NCBI GenBank assembly: GCA_020631735.1
Contig: CM036160.1
Location: 110,171,860-110,235,859, forward strand
Direction: 5' to 3'
DNA: 64,000 nucleotides
Origin: Saccharum officinarum
Lineage: Eukaryota; Streptophyta; Magnoliopsida; Poales; Poaceae
Position 1 is the stretch's first letter, and every line of letters starts with the position of its first letter. Of this stretch, positions 1 to 9,592 are shown piece by piece. The translations under genes and the position numbers were made by a program. Under the pieces are notes generated by a model. It searched no databases. It was not told where the DNA came from and saw nothing but the letters and a program-made list of their open reading frames with translations.

Positions 1-447
1 TTGATACTAGATACAGGAAAATTTATTTGTTGGCCTGTAATCTATAGTTTATGGTTTTTTCTACGTTGAAGCAAATTGAATGGCAAGTTAATTGACTTTG
101 TTGGCAGGTTAATCTTAGAGCATAGTAGCATTCAAGAAAAAAAACTATTTAATAACATAGTTCGTGTTCTTCACTAAGTTGAAGCAAATTGAATCTCAAG
201 ATAATTAGGCTTTGTGGGGCTTTCCTATTATCTTTGTTTTTTGTAATTATTATTGTAAGAAATTCACGTAACTTATGCATGCTCATTTTTCACAGGCTTT
301 AATACAAGATCTGAAGTTGCTATCTGACAATTGTAGATCAAATAGCTGCATAGAACATGCAACAGGCATTATGGAGGAGGAGATTGTTCCCTTAAAACTC
401 TCTAAATAAAGGAGTCTCAACTATGTCACTTGCTGATGATAAAACAA

Positions 448-1526
448 GAGAGAATTCCTCCTATGGCCCTCTTAAAACTCAGCCTTCCTTCTATGGCCCT
501 GAAAATTTTGAACTTTCCTATTTGACCTTGAAACTAGATTTCATTACCTATTTGGCCTTTCCGTCGGTTCTGTCGAAAGGCTTCCGTTAACCCAACTGTG
601 TAGCGATGCGAAAAGACTTAGTTGCCCTCCTCTTCCTTCTCTGTCCAGGTCAAGCGCACGGTCTTTTGTTCGCACGGATGGTGGCGCTCGCGCTGTGAAA
701 CCCTAGCCCACGCCAATGCATGGCCTCGGCGGCCGAGATCCTGGCGAGCCGCCGTTGGTGGACGCCCAGGCGGCAGCGGGGCTTCCGCGCGCGCCTAGGC
801 GACAAGGCTAGACGCGAGCCCCAGGCGGCCGGTGTTCCCGCGCGCGCCCAGGCAGCGGGGCCAGCCGCTCGGCCACAGACGTCTGGTCTCATTCCAAGGC
901 AGCCAGGACAGCATCACATAGCAAGCTTCGCCCATGGATCATCTGATGCGGGTTCTGGGCTTCTGGCTCTGCAGCAACTGTCGCTTCCTAGAGGCGGGCG
1001 GCAGCCATGTCTATCAGTTTGAGCACAGCAGAGTAGCGCCGCCCCCTCACCGGCCTCAGCAGCACGCAGCGCGTGGGCACCGGCACGGACCCCTCGCTGG
1101 CGCCCACGCGGTGGCCGCGACGTGATACCAGTGACTGGCCGCGATTGGACCCCGCGGCATAGTGGGCGCTGGACAGGTGCTGGTGCCACCTCTTCTTGCT
1201 TCTTGGACGTATTGGTGTTGGTGGCCATGGACACAGATCAACCTTATTTATGTGAAACAAGTCAAAATAATGCTACAAATGAAACATACACAAACTACAG
1301 GCACCTATAAAAATACAATACAAAATTTGAACTCTGTTACGTTACTTTCACGTCCAGGGGCAAAATGAACTTTTCATCTCCCACTTAACACCGGTACATG
1401 CTTGAATTGATGGAAAGGCCAAATAGGTAATGAAATCTAGTTTTGAGGTCAAATAGGAAAGTTCAAAATTTTTAGGGTCACGAGAGGAAGGCTGAGTTTT
1501 AAGAGGGTCATATAAGGAATTTTCTC
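448..1526. mobile_element. Non-autonomous Mutator-like element (Pack-MULE type) inside an SRP68 exon
   Basis: The ends are long terminal inverted repeats of about 115 bp, 448-563 and 1410-1526. The left begins GAGAGAATTCCTCC and the reverse complement of the right begins GAGAAAATTCCTTA. It is flanked by a perfect 9-bp duplication, ATAAAACAA (439-447 and 1527-1535), the size typical of Mutator elements. The interior (about 640-1250) is strikingly GC-rich and contains a UTR-like GAAACCCTAGCCC before an ATG, as in elements that have captured host exons. I could not identify a source gene in any of the six frames. No transposase is present. Confidence 0.85.
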
Positions 1527-1823
1527 ATAAAACAAAGGTATGTTTCCATAATGATGAAATATGCCCATGTAAGTACGGAATAAGGCTTGCATTGGTAGGA
1601 CACCCTTACGGTCTAGGTTTGCACCCAGTTACTTCTGATTTTTAGGTTGGTTGTGCTATGGTGGCCAATTTGGAGGTTGATGCCACCATTTTGACTTGTA
1701 GAGACTATTCAGGGTGCCTCTGGGGTTTCAGTTGGTGCTGCCATTTGAAGTTTACATTTTATCATGGTGCCTTTTGGGAATTTATTACAGCTCATGTGTA
1801 TAAATTTGCATTTCTCAAGTAAC

Positions 1824-2735
1824 CAGTGGCGTAGCTAGGATTTGTTGCTAGGGTGGTCCATTGTTTAATTTTTTTAATCACTATAAATATAACATATCAA
1901 AAAGTATACAGATTATGAAACACATTAAGATTAAGATAAAGAGGGCATACGAATGTATGAAAATAGACGAGCCGAGCTTGCTTAATGTAGAATTCAAAAA
2001 CTACATACCGAAAATAGTTGATGAAAAATATGATACTACTTCCCGGCCTCCTAATGGCCATGAAAGTGTTGATTATCTCTTCTTCACTCGATTCTAAGAA
2101 ATCTACAAGTTTTACTAAGAGGTCGACAAGAGAGGCAATATCACAACTCCTCTTCATATTTTAACAAATCTACAAGAGAATAAAATAATGTTTACCATTC
2201 CAATAATCTAATGATACAGAAAAATCTGCAAGAACCGGTGCATTCTGTTCGTAGCTCCTATTTATTAGTTACTGATCAGAGCGCAAACTTGGATGAAGAT
2301 TTTAGGAGACACCAGTATTAGTTAGGGCTAATTGGAAATGCATGTACACGACTAAACGAGGAGGCTAATTGGAAGAAGATTTTGAGAGACGTATCTGATG
2401 ACTCACATGTGCTGCTGCTCGTCGCTCGGCGCGTGCCGCCAGCTCGCCGCTGCCGCTGCCGCCGTCGTTCTTATTACGAAGCACACCAGCACGGCACAAG
2501 GAGGGATAGTTGGGATACGAAGGGGCGCAGGCAGCCGCATGGACAAATACGTATACGAAGGGTCGGGGGTCGCGCTACGCGAATTCCTAAAAGGCCGCGG
2601 GACGCTCGGATGGATAGACAGACCTTCGATATTCTACACTTGAGGACGCAAATTTTCCTATGGCTATGGGCCTTGCGTGCGCTGAGCGCAGGGTGGTCCG
2701 TGGACCAACAGCACCACCCTGCAGCTCCGCCACTG
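1824..2735. mobile_element. Non-autonomous hAT element
   Basis: Termini are CAGTGGCGTAGCTAG on the left and GCAGCTCCGCCACTG on the right, short imperfect inverted repeats starting CAGTGGCG. The flanks are a perfect 8-bp duplication, CAAGTAAC (1816-1823 and 2736-2743), the hAT signature. It lies within the last SRP68 intron (1538-3256). No transposase domain is readable in the 912 bp. Confidence 0.85.
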
Positions 2736-2822
2736 CAAGTAACTGTTGCAGAAGTATCGGTCCACACAATTGCATTTGAGCAAAGCAGTTGAAACTACAA
2801 ACTTGAGTATGCTTGCATATTA

Positions 2823-3080
2823 CTCTATCTATCCAAAAAAATATAATTCTAACATAGTATCAAGTTAAAATATCTTGAGTTTGACTAACTATATATTAAA
2901 AAAATATTAATATTTGTGACACCAAATAAGTATCATTAAATTTGTCATGAGATATTTTTTCATAATATATCTATTTGGTGTTATAAATGTTAATATTTGA
3001 CCTATATATTTTATCAAACTTTAGATACTTTAACAAATAATAATGCACCTAGAATTGCATTCTTTTTGGGATGGAGATAG
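2823..3080. mobile_element. Stowaway-like MITE
   Basis: An AT-rich element of about 258 bp with ends CTCTATCTATCC and GGGATGGAGATAG, flanked by TA dinucleotides. The inner halves are inverted repeats (TCAAGTTAAAATATCTTGAG-like sequences). It is in the last SRP68 intron, just upstream of the final exon. Confidence 0.65.
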
Positions 3081-3478
3081 TATTAATATTATGAATTTAT
3101 GACCTGATATGTTTGGCTGCCAGTAACTGTTTTTGAGCCTATCTTCAATGTTGCAAGTGGTTAAGTTGACTAGTTCCCACCTGCCACTTTGCACATCAAA
3201 CCAAGTTGGCAGTATTTTGTAATCACAGATACTTATGATATATTTGTATTTTGCAGGAGAACAAGTATCTTCTTGATATGCTAGAGAGCTATGAATCAGC
3301 GATTGGTGAGCCAAACACCAAAGCTCCATGTCGCATTGCTCAATTCCCACCTCCCTTCCAAGCAGTTCCATGCAATCCTATTGTGCTTGATATGGCTTAC
3401 AACGCAGTTGAGTTCCCAAGCCTTGAGAACCGTATGAAAAAAGAAAAGAAGGGTCTTCTGAGCAGGTTCTGGGGTTGA

Positions 3479-4433
3479 AAGATGGCATTTGCCCTCTTGG
3501 ATTTTGGTACATTATCCCGATCGTTTGATTTGCTTGGTGCATGAACGATTGTAAAATTAGAATGTCCTGATAATACCTCTTTGATGGGTGAAAGATTTTG
3601 TCCCGCCCAAGAAATTCTGAGATTGTTTATCCCGAATGATTATTTAACGTTGCAAAGTACATCTCGCTCGGTGACTGATCAGCATAGCCTTTGATGTTAT
3701 TTTGAGCAATGACTGAGATAGCTTGGATTATCGAATGTTAAGTTGTTCCATTTCCATATGACCATATCCCAAAGTAGGCAGGGAACAATAAAGAAAATGT
3801 TTTCGATATTAATTTATCTTGCTATTCAATTAGGCACAAAATTTTATATTTTTATAGCTGTAAAATTTGCTGCAATGCTTCAAAGTTTTGGCAAACTGGG
3901 TTGGTGTGCGTTCCTGTAGAAAACGGCCTACACCCGAGGATGTAATTGTGAAACAAAAATCAATCACCGGCATTGCACAAATGTATCGCCCCCAGGACAA
4001 AATTCTCAATCTTGATGCCGTTTTTGGTTGAGTACGATTAAATTTTCTTGTTTTTGTTCGAGTGATACGATTGCGTTGGAGATGAATCATCACATTTTTC
4101 ATTTTTCTGTTTGGTTTGAGGTAAGATCAGTTGATGCATTACTTCATTCCTCAAACGCGTATTTCAAGGTTCTTCTGCCAAAAATATTTGTTTGAACAGA
4201 TTCTGGATCCTGTCATCTACTTGTCTATCAGATTTTTAGATTAATTAAGGCATATCAACACAGGCATATTTTAGATTATTATATTTTTAGATAAATTAGT
4301 GGTAATTATGTGCATCTATAATCTACTCGCGATTGTAAACATGAACACTAAGCATACTTATGTCATATAGACAGAGAAAAGAACAAGAGCGTACCCTAAA
4401 GCGGGACTAGTATTGGAAGCACCGGCGGCGTTG
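3479..4433. other. SRP68 downstream flank, no gene seen
   Basis: Ordinary AT-rich sequence after the SRP68 stop, probably 3' UTR for the first 200-300 bp. No convincing open frame, RNA gene or complete transposon was found. Confidence 0.4.
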
Positions 4434-4605
4434 TTACTTGGTTCAGCCATAATCAAGCCATTTAGTTGTAACCGATATGATCATGCTCGATGCAATGCAG
4501 AAAGATCAATCTCGCTAAGCGCTGTTACTTGGGTTCAGCCATAATCAAGGCATTTAGTTGTAACCGATGTGATCATGCTCGATGCAATGCAGAAAGATCA
4601 ATCTC
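4434..4605. repeat. 88-bp tandem duplication, second copy cut by the LINE
   Basis: Two copies of a segment running from GTTACTTGG through TCAGCCATAATCAAG and GATCATGCTCGATGC to AGAAAGATCAATCTC lie head to tail (about 4434-4520 and 4525-4605). They differ at a few bases. The LINE at 4606-8218 inserted at the end of the second copy, so the sequence resumes at 8219 with AGAAAGATCAATCTCGCTAA. Confidence 0.75.
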
Positions 4606-4746
4606 TTTTTTTTTTTTTTTGAAAGACCCAGTTGCCCGGCTTTGATTTATAATAAGAAGAAGGTAGCATACAACACTTGGTTACATGCGCGAGCGGCGCT
4701 CCTTACTGCAGCCTAGGCTGCAGAGGTTTTGGTTTACAAAAGCTAA

Positions 4747-5060
4747 TTACTCGCTACCTAGTTGGGCGACCATTAGAGGTTTGAGAGTTGCCCCTCCTAC
4801 TAAAAACCAGTAGTAGGTAGAGTTCTTATTTTTCTTGAGCAATGCCTGTGCTGACCTCCAACAATCCCTGAAGATAACTGTCTTCCTTTGCTTCCAGAAG
4901 CACCAAACAGTCAGCACCGCAAGGGTACGCCTCGTTTTATCTCCGCTAATCACCTCTTGGACGAAACGATCCACAACACGAAGCACATCTGCCACTCCCG
5001 AACTCACCGGTCGAGTACCGATCAACACTAAACCAATACACATTGATAACTGAAGCTGCA
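4747..5060 (-). pseudogene. LINE ORF2 C-terminal remnant
   Basis: Downstream of ORF1 on the minus strand, about 100 codons read TRRTLAVLTVWCFWKQRK then TVIFRDCWRSAQALLKK and end at 4747. The WxxWKxRNxxxF-like pattern is typical of the tail of plant LINE ORF2, after the reverse transcriptase and zf-RVT region. Everything upstream in ORF2 is missing, so the element has a large internal deletion joined near the ORF1 stop. Confidence 0.6.
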
Positions 5061-5086
5061 ACCTCCATGGCCGCTGAAAGGACCTG

Positions 5087-8000
5087 TCACTGGACATCCA
5101 TCTCTGTTCTCTCAAACTCGTCCGCCATGGCTGCAAGGGCCTCGGCCAGCTTCTTGTTGCTCATGCGCGTAGCAGCTCTGATGGCCTTGACTGCCTCCTC
5201 AGGAAGATCACCAGCATACATATCCACATATGCTGTCACTGCTGCATCCGGCTCTATAGCCTGTGGGTTGATGAAGTCAAGCTCGTGCATCAACTTCAGC
5301 TGTGCACGCTGGGCCACTGGTACCGATGACGGCCTGGCCGCCAGGCGCGTGCTGGAGCGTGTCGGTTTCAGGATCTTTCTCGGCTTCGCGGTGCGGGAGG
5401 CCGCATGGGGTGGAGCTGAGGGGGGCGCGGGGAGCAGCGGCTCCGGAATCTCTCGAAATATCTTCCTGCAGAACGAGGCGCAACCACCATCATCTTCTGC
5501 CCCATGCACAACAGCTTCCGTGTCCGCTGTCACCACCAGGTCAACAACATCGGAGTCGGGACAGGCACTCCGGCACGCAACAGAACCGAGGGGCCCCGCA
5601 TCAATGTCCATCATGTTGACCGTCTCAGCTAGTTGGGCCTTGTCCGAAATCTGCTCGGGGGGCACGAGCTGTACACCAGTCTCAAGGGTGATCTCCTCCT
5701 GGCCTCCTCTGCAGTTGGCCTCGGGTTGACGGGCCTCGGGATGGGTGGAGGCACCACCAAACTGGAGACCGGAGGCCGGCGAGCCACAGACCTCCTTGTC
5801 ATCATCCGGGGCGAAGTTCGGTGCCAGAGCAGCGATCGCTTGGCCACGCAGGAACTCATGGAGCATGGGGTCGTCGTCCCTGGAGACAGCAGCGTGCCAG
5901 CCACGCCCTCCGGTCCCCAAGTCCTGCTCCAAGAGGGGATCCACACTCGCCGGCACCTGCAATCGAAGTGTATCATGGGTGTCACAAGTCATCACCCGGC
6001 CTGCCGGGGAGCGTGAGCGACATCGCTCCCAATCCTCCGAGGCATGAGGGAGGAAATCTCTTCCATGTTCTGATCTGAGCGGGGAGCGGTTGAACGTGCG
6101 CCCTCTGTCCATCAGCTCGACGTCGCCCACCAACGCCCGCCGATACGAAGGCGGAGAGCGCGTGCGGATGTGGATTGCCCTCTCAGATGCGTAGGCCGGG
6201 AAGCGTTGGCGGACTTTGGATGTTCGTGGCACATCATCCTGAGGACGTGGCCTCCTGTACTCGTCGTCAGGGTCCCGGTTTCTGCGTGCCGCGGGCAGGC
6301 GACAACCTCCAGGCTGGGCATGCTGAGCAGGGGCAGGCCGTCCATCGAGCACACCATGAGCCCAGGCAAATGGTACAACCTTTGGCCCAGAGCTACCGTG
6401 CTCAAGGGACGTTCCGGAGCCTGTTGCGCCTCGTGAACTCGGGCTCCAATCCTCATAACCTGCAAGGTGAATTATTATTACCTTCTCCCCTGCCTTGCCC
6501 ACCGGCGGAGATGATGGGATGCGGGTAGGCGATGGGAGTCCACCGATCTCCATGGCTTGTCCTGCCTTGGCAGCGAAGATGTCGTACTCCATGGAGAGTG
6601 GGAGCGCGTCCGGGTCCTCCATCCACACCCAGCAAGTAAGGAGGTCCGAGGACTCCCGCGCAAGAGTGCGGCTGTCTAGTTTGTCAAATATGCAGACATC
6701 TCCTAGAATGAGCTTTACTCCATCCTCATTCCAAGCTTCCAGAGGCACATTCTCCATGGTGACCTCCACGTGGTACCACCAAGTACACACCGAGGAGCCA
6801 CCTGCTGAGCGCCATGGATGGATGGGGAAGCTGTCGCCGCCAATGTTCACATACCCCTTGCACAGCGCGCGGTCACGTTCTGCCGGCATCTTGAAATCGG
6901 CCAGGTACTCCGTCGAGCTCAGGTGGGTGACTGTGAGGTTGTGGCACGGCACGTGCAGCTGTCCGCTGAGCACATAGGCCACCTCCAGGGCGTTGGAACG
7001 GTACCCATCCTTGGGTGCAGAGATGATTGCTGCGTGTGCCATGAGCCTGTATGCCTCTCTGGCCATGGCGTCTGTGGCCACAATGGTGACACGACCGCGC
7101 GTCGGGCGCTGGCTTGCTTTACCCGGAACGTACTCCATTGCCGGTGCTGGGTATGCTTGGTCGGTTTTGTTTGGGGTAGTATTTTGGGGGGTGTGACAGA
7201 GCGGGGGGAAGGGGATGCAGCTGTGGATGTTGTCCGGCGGGAAGATTAGTCTAGAGCGGAGCTGGGCGGAGATCGAGTGTGGTCGTCGGTTTGGGCATGA
7301 GCGAGCGAAATGTCCAGTCCCCCTGCAGTTGAGGCAGCGCAGGGGGTCGCGGCACTGGGCGATGAGGTGGTCGGAGGCAAGGCAACGATAGCAGCGGCCG
7401 GCGAGGCGCCTTTTGAAGGCCTCCCGGGCCGCCATGGCTCCTCCGTTGTGCTTCGATTTGGGGGCAGCAGCATCCCAAAGCGGCGCAGCGTCCTGCCGCA
7501 CCCGGCGCCTCGTCTTTGCCGATTGCCAAACTGGTGAAAGCTGATCTGCAGAAACGCCGGAGCACTCGCCAGTTTTCCAGTGAGCGCCAGGGCGAGAGTA
7601 AAGTCTGCTCCCGGTTGGGTTGGCCGGCGCCTTGGATCGGAGTGCCTCAGTCGCTATGGATCCCGCAGTAGCAGCTTCCGTCAGCTCGATCCGTTTCCAC
7701 ACAATCTTGCGCGGTCGACGAGGCGAGACGGGTGGCACCAGCATGCGGTCAGGCCAGACCAGTACTGATTTCAGCCTGGCTGGCGGCGGCGCTCCGGTGT
7801 GGCCAGGGGCAGGAGGCCCCGGAAGGGACGCGGCGGGCGCCGCAGAGGGGGCATCAATGGAGGCACCGCCAGATCCGGCTACAGGTTGCGCCACACCCAA
7901 GGTTGTAGCTGCGACAAGGGGAGGGGCATCCGGAGCTTGCCTGGTGAGTGGATCTGCAACTTCTTCATCTTCCATGGCGTCATTAATGTCATCTGCATCT

Positions 8001-8206
8001 TCCTCTCCCCAATCCAGAAGCTCTTCCACGAAACCTTCTTCCCCTTCAGATAGCAGGCAACTGTCGATTTGGCCAGTGGCTTGGAGGTGGGGAGCGGGCG
8101 CAGGCGAGGTGGCTGGGGGGGATGGTTGGGAGGTGGCCGCCGGCGACTGGGTGGTCACCGGCGGGGGCTGGTGGGTGGGTGCTCGCACTCTCGGGCTCTC
8201 AGCCAT
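5087..8206 (-). CDS. LINE ORF1 (gag-like nucleic-acid-binding protein with two zinc knuckles)
   Basis: This is a 1039-residue uninterrupted frame inside the LINE derivative. The N-terminal third is Pro/Ala-rich and acidic. At about residue 270 there are two CCHC knuckles spaced CX2CX4HX4C, reading CYRCLASDHLIAQC and CLNCRGTGHFARSC. After the start MEYVPGKA (about residue 355) comes a region resembling the DUF4283-like module of grass retroelement gag proteins, with VSGQLHVPCHN-like and WYHVEVTMENVPLEAWN stretches. A charged, low-complexity region and a helical tail follow. Such proteins coat the retrotransposon RNA. The ATG at 8206 is about 12 nt from the element's 5' end, so no host promoter is evident. 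It is a transposon gene, not a host gene, although the frame is intact. Confidence 0.75.
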   Translation of the reverse strand: MAESPRVRAPTHQPPPVTTQSPAATSQPSPPATSPAPAPHLQATGQIDSCLLSEGEEGFVEELLDWGEEDADDINDAMEDEEVADPLTRQAPDAPPLVAATTLGVAQPVAGSGGASIDAPSAAPAASLPGPPAPGHTGAPPPARLKSVLVWPDRMLVPPVSPRRPRKIVWKRIELTEAATAGSIATEALRSKAPANPTGSRLYSRPGAHWKTGECSGVSADQLSPVWQSAKTRRRVRQDAAPLWDAAAPKSKHNGGAMAAREAFKRRLAGRCYRCLASDHLIAQCRDPLRCLNCRGTGHFARSCPNRRPHSISAQLRSRLIFPPDNIHSCIPFPPLCHTPQNTTPNKTDQAYPAPAMEYVPGKASQRPTRGRVTIVATDAMAREAYRLMAHAAIISAPKDGYRSNALEVAYVLSGQLHVPCHNLTVTHLSSTEYLADFKMPAERDRALCKGYVNIGGDSFPIHPWRSAGGSSVCTWWYHVEVTMENVPLEAWNEDGVKLILGDVCIFDKLDSRTLARESSDLLTCWVWMEDPDALPLSMEYDIFAAKAGQAMEIGGLPSPTRIPSSPPVGKAGEKVIIIHLAGYEDWSPSSRGATGSGTSLEHGSSGPKVVPFAWAHGVLDGRPAPAQHAQPGGCRLPAARRNRDPDDEYRRPRPQDDVPRTSKVRQRFPAYASERAIHIRTRSPPSYRRALVGDVELMDRGRTFNRSPLRSEHGRDFLPHASEDWERCRSRSPAGRVMTCDTHDTLRLQVPASVDPLLEQDLGTGGRGWHAAVSRDDDPMLHEFLRGQAIAALAPNFAPDDDKEVCGSPASGLQFGGASTHPEARQPEANCRGGQEEITLETGVQLVPPEQISDKAQLAETVNMMDIDAGPLGSVACRSACPDSDVVDLVVTADTEAVVHGAEDDGGCASFCRKIFREIPEPLLPAPPSAPPHAASRTAKPRKILKPTRSSTRLAARPSSVPVAQRAQLKLMHELDFINPQAIEPDAAVTAYVDMYAGDLPEEAVKAIRAATRMSNKKLAEALAAMADEFERTEMDVQ

Positions 8207-8233
8207 CCTTGCTTCACCAGAAAGATCAATCTC

Positions 8234-8848
8234 GCTAACGATATTAATTATACACTATAGATATTGAGAACAACACTTGTTTTCGGACGGATGGAGTACG
8301 AGCTAGGACAAGGAAGCTGAGAAAGTATTAGTAGTTGGAAACTTGGAATTGTAGAATAAGCCATAGAAGGGAGGCGCTTCTAGAGGCATGCTCTTCCAAC
8401 ACGTGGGCGCAATAGCTGGAATGAGTAAGCCGAGGAAGCAGCTGGAACCGTAGAACAGTAAGTACGAGGAGAGTTGTCTAGTTGCACGATCGACCAGTCA
8501 ACACAACATGCACAGAACGATCATCTGCCATTTTCTCCAAATGTGTGCAAGCTTGCCTGTTCGTTGTCTCATTATTGCAGGAATCGAAATCGAAAGGCAA
8601 ATAACTCTCCTATCCGCCCAAAACATCCATACAAACAAGTGGGCTGCTACTACCATGCAGGCTCGTATGTCACGATCCACCGTCACTGTGTGCATCTCTG
8701 CATACGTCAGAAAATGGCCATGTCAATTATAGTTTTAATTAATTTCGTTCATGTGTGATCTGATCACACGGATCACAGCGCAGGGGTGGACTGGCTCGTA
8801 TGAGTCTTCGGTCAACTGTTTTGTTTTCTTTGCGCAAGTGTCCGTGTA
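8234..8848. other. Intergenic stretch, no gene seen
   Basis: Continuation of the sequence into which the LINE inserted. There are small open frames on both strands around 8470-8760 but none shows a recognisable domain or codon bias. Confidence 0.35.
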
Positions 8849-8856
8849 TATATAGA
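8849..8856 (+). promoter_or_regulatory. TATA box upstream of the DC1 pseudogene
   Basis: The sequence GTATATATAG lies about 110 bp before the ATG at 8961, at a normal distance for a plant core promoter with a short leader. Confidence 0.45.
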
Positions 8857-8960
8857 TCGATAGGGGTAGCTCATGAAGGGCGTATATTAGCTTGAGCGTT
8901 CTCTAGCTTTGTTTCTCCAAACCAAAAACACGTATCCTGTTGCATTGTTTAATTATATTT

Positions 8961-9592
8961 ATGGCCACAGTCATGGCGTCTGCTGCTCACCGGAGACACT
9001 TCGCCGACCCACATGTGCTTCTGAAGACGCAGTACAATAACACTTCCAACCACACATGCGACATCTGCCGATCCAAGCTGGCCGGCCTCATCGGCTACCG
9101 CTACTTTGACATCCATGAGGCTTGCGCCGATTACTTCAAGCAGACAATCTCCTTCTTTCGCGCACCCTCACGCTAAGCGGTAAGCCGCATGCCCAGCTCC
9201 TGTGTTGGATGGTCCTGAGGAATGTCCCCCAGGTGTATCGCTCCGCCCAGTGCATGTTCGATGTCCACCCTCTTTGCACCATGCTGCCTCAGACTATCCG
9301 TAGCCCTCTCCACCCAGCGCATGACCTCTGCATGGTCCCGGCATCGGCTTTTGTCAGTTGAAACTGCACATCGCGTGTTCCTACGGGCAGTGGCGAGCAG
9401 AGCACCACCACCGCGCAGGGCAGTTCGGCTAGCCAAACTAGCAGCGGCGGCCAGAGCCTTGCCGTCACACCGAGCCGTCGTTCCTCCGTGGTCAAGTTTC
9501 TTCTCAAGACAAGCTTCCATGTCGCGATCAACGCAGCGACCGGCGGCTTGGCATCACCGGTGCTTGAAGTTCCATCAGCGGCCTTCTGTTGA
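8961..9592 (+). pseudogene. DC1 (Cys/His-rich C1) domain protein, frame-broken
   Basis: The frame from ATG 8961 gives about 72 residues: HRRHFADPHVLLKTQYN, then CDICRSKLAGLIGYRYFDIH and EACADYFKQTISFF, a first DC1 module. It then hits a stop at 9174-9176 in place of the expected continuation. A second module appears in another frame at about 9180-9360 (SAQCMFDVHPLCTMLPQTIR, SPLHPAHDLCMVPA). The family-like tail (SSVVKFLLKTSFHVAINAAT) is readable to a stop at 9592. At least two frame or stop lesions separate the pieces, and some Cys/His ligands are missing. DC1 proteins are plant zinc-binding proteins linked to stress and phytohormone signalling. I read this as a pseudogene. A second, related pseudogene lies on the other strand at 17116-17722. 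Confidence 0.7.

Larger units (their letters stand above)
296..3478 (+). pseudogene. SRP68: SRP68 3' end (signal recognition particle 68 kDa subunit), disrupted
   Basis: These are the last two exons of an SRP68 gene whose body lies left of the window. SRP68 is a protein subunit of the cytosolic signal recognition particle and works with SRP72. The first exon starts at 296 after CACAG and reads ALIQDLKLLSDNCRSNSC onward. The last exon, 3257-3478, encodes YESAIGEP, NPIVLDMAYN and ENRMKKEKKG and ends at SRFWG. The middle of this tail resembles the end of animal SRP68 (a PL.FDLALN..FPPLE-like stretch, from memory). Two lesions break the upstream exon. An extra TAAA at about 407-410 puts a stop at 407-409 and shifts the frame. 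A MULE sits at 448-1526 inside a 9-bp duplication. Without both, the exon would run on to the donor at 1537/1538 (AG|GTATG) and join the last exon in phase 0. The lost tail is about 85-90 residues. Identification is fairly firm; whether a truncated protein is still made is unknown. Confidence 0.75.
4606..8218 (-). mobile_element. LINE-derived retrotransposon, ORF1 intact, most of ORF2 deleted
   Basis: On the minus strand the element runs from about 8218 (5' end) to 4606, where it ends in a run of 15 A residues (T on the plus strand, 4606-4620). A 15-bp target duplication, AGAAAGATCAATCTC, flanks it (4591-4605 and 8219-8233). It carries a 1039-codon ORF1 starting only about 12 nt from its 5' end and a 3' stretch that still encodes the end of a LINE ORF2. 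No endonuclease or reverse transcriptase is left, so it must have moved using proteins from another LINE. The clean duplication and poly-A suggest a fairly recent insertion. Confidence 0.85.

Noticed and set aside
7620..8267. A 215-codon plus-strand frame
   Set aside because: It is the antisense of the LINE ORF1 N-terminus and lacks any domain.
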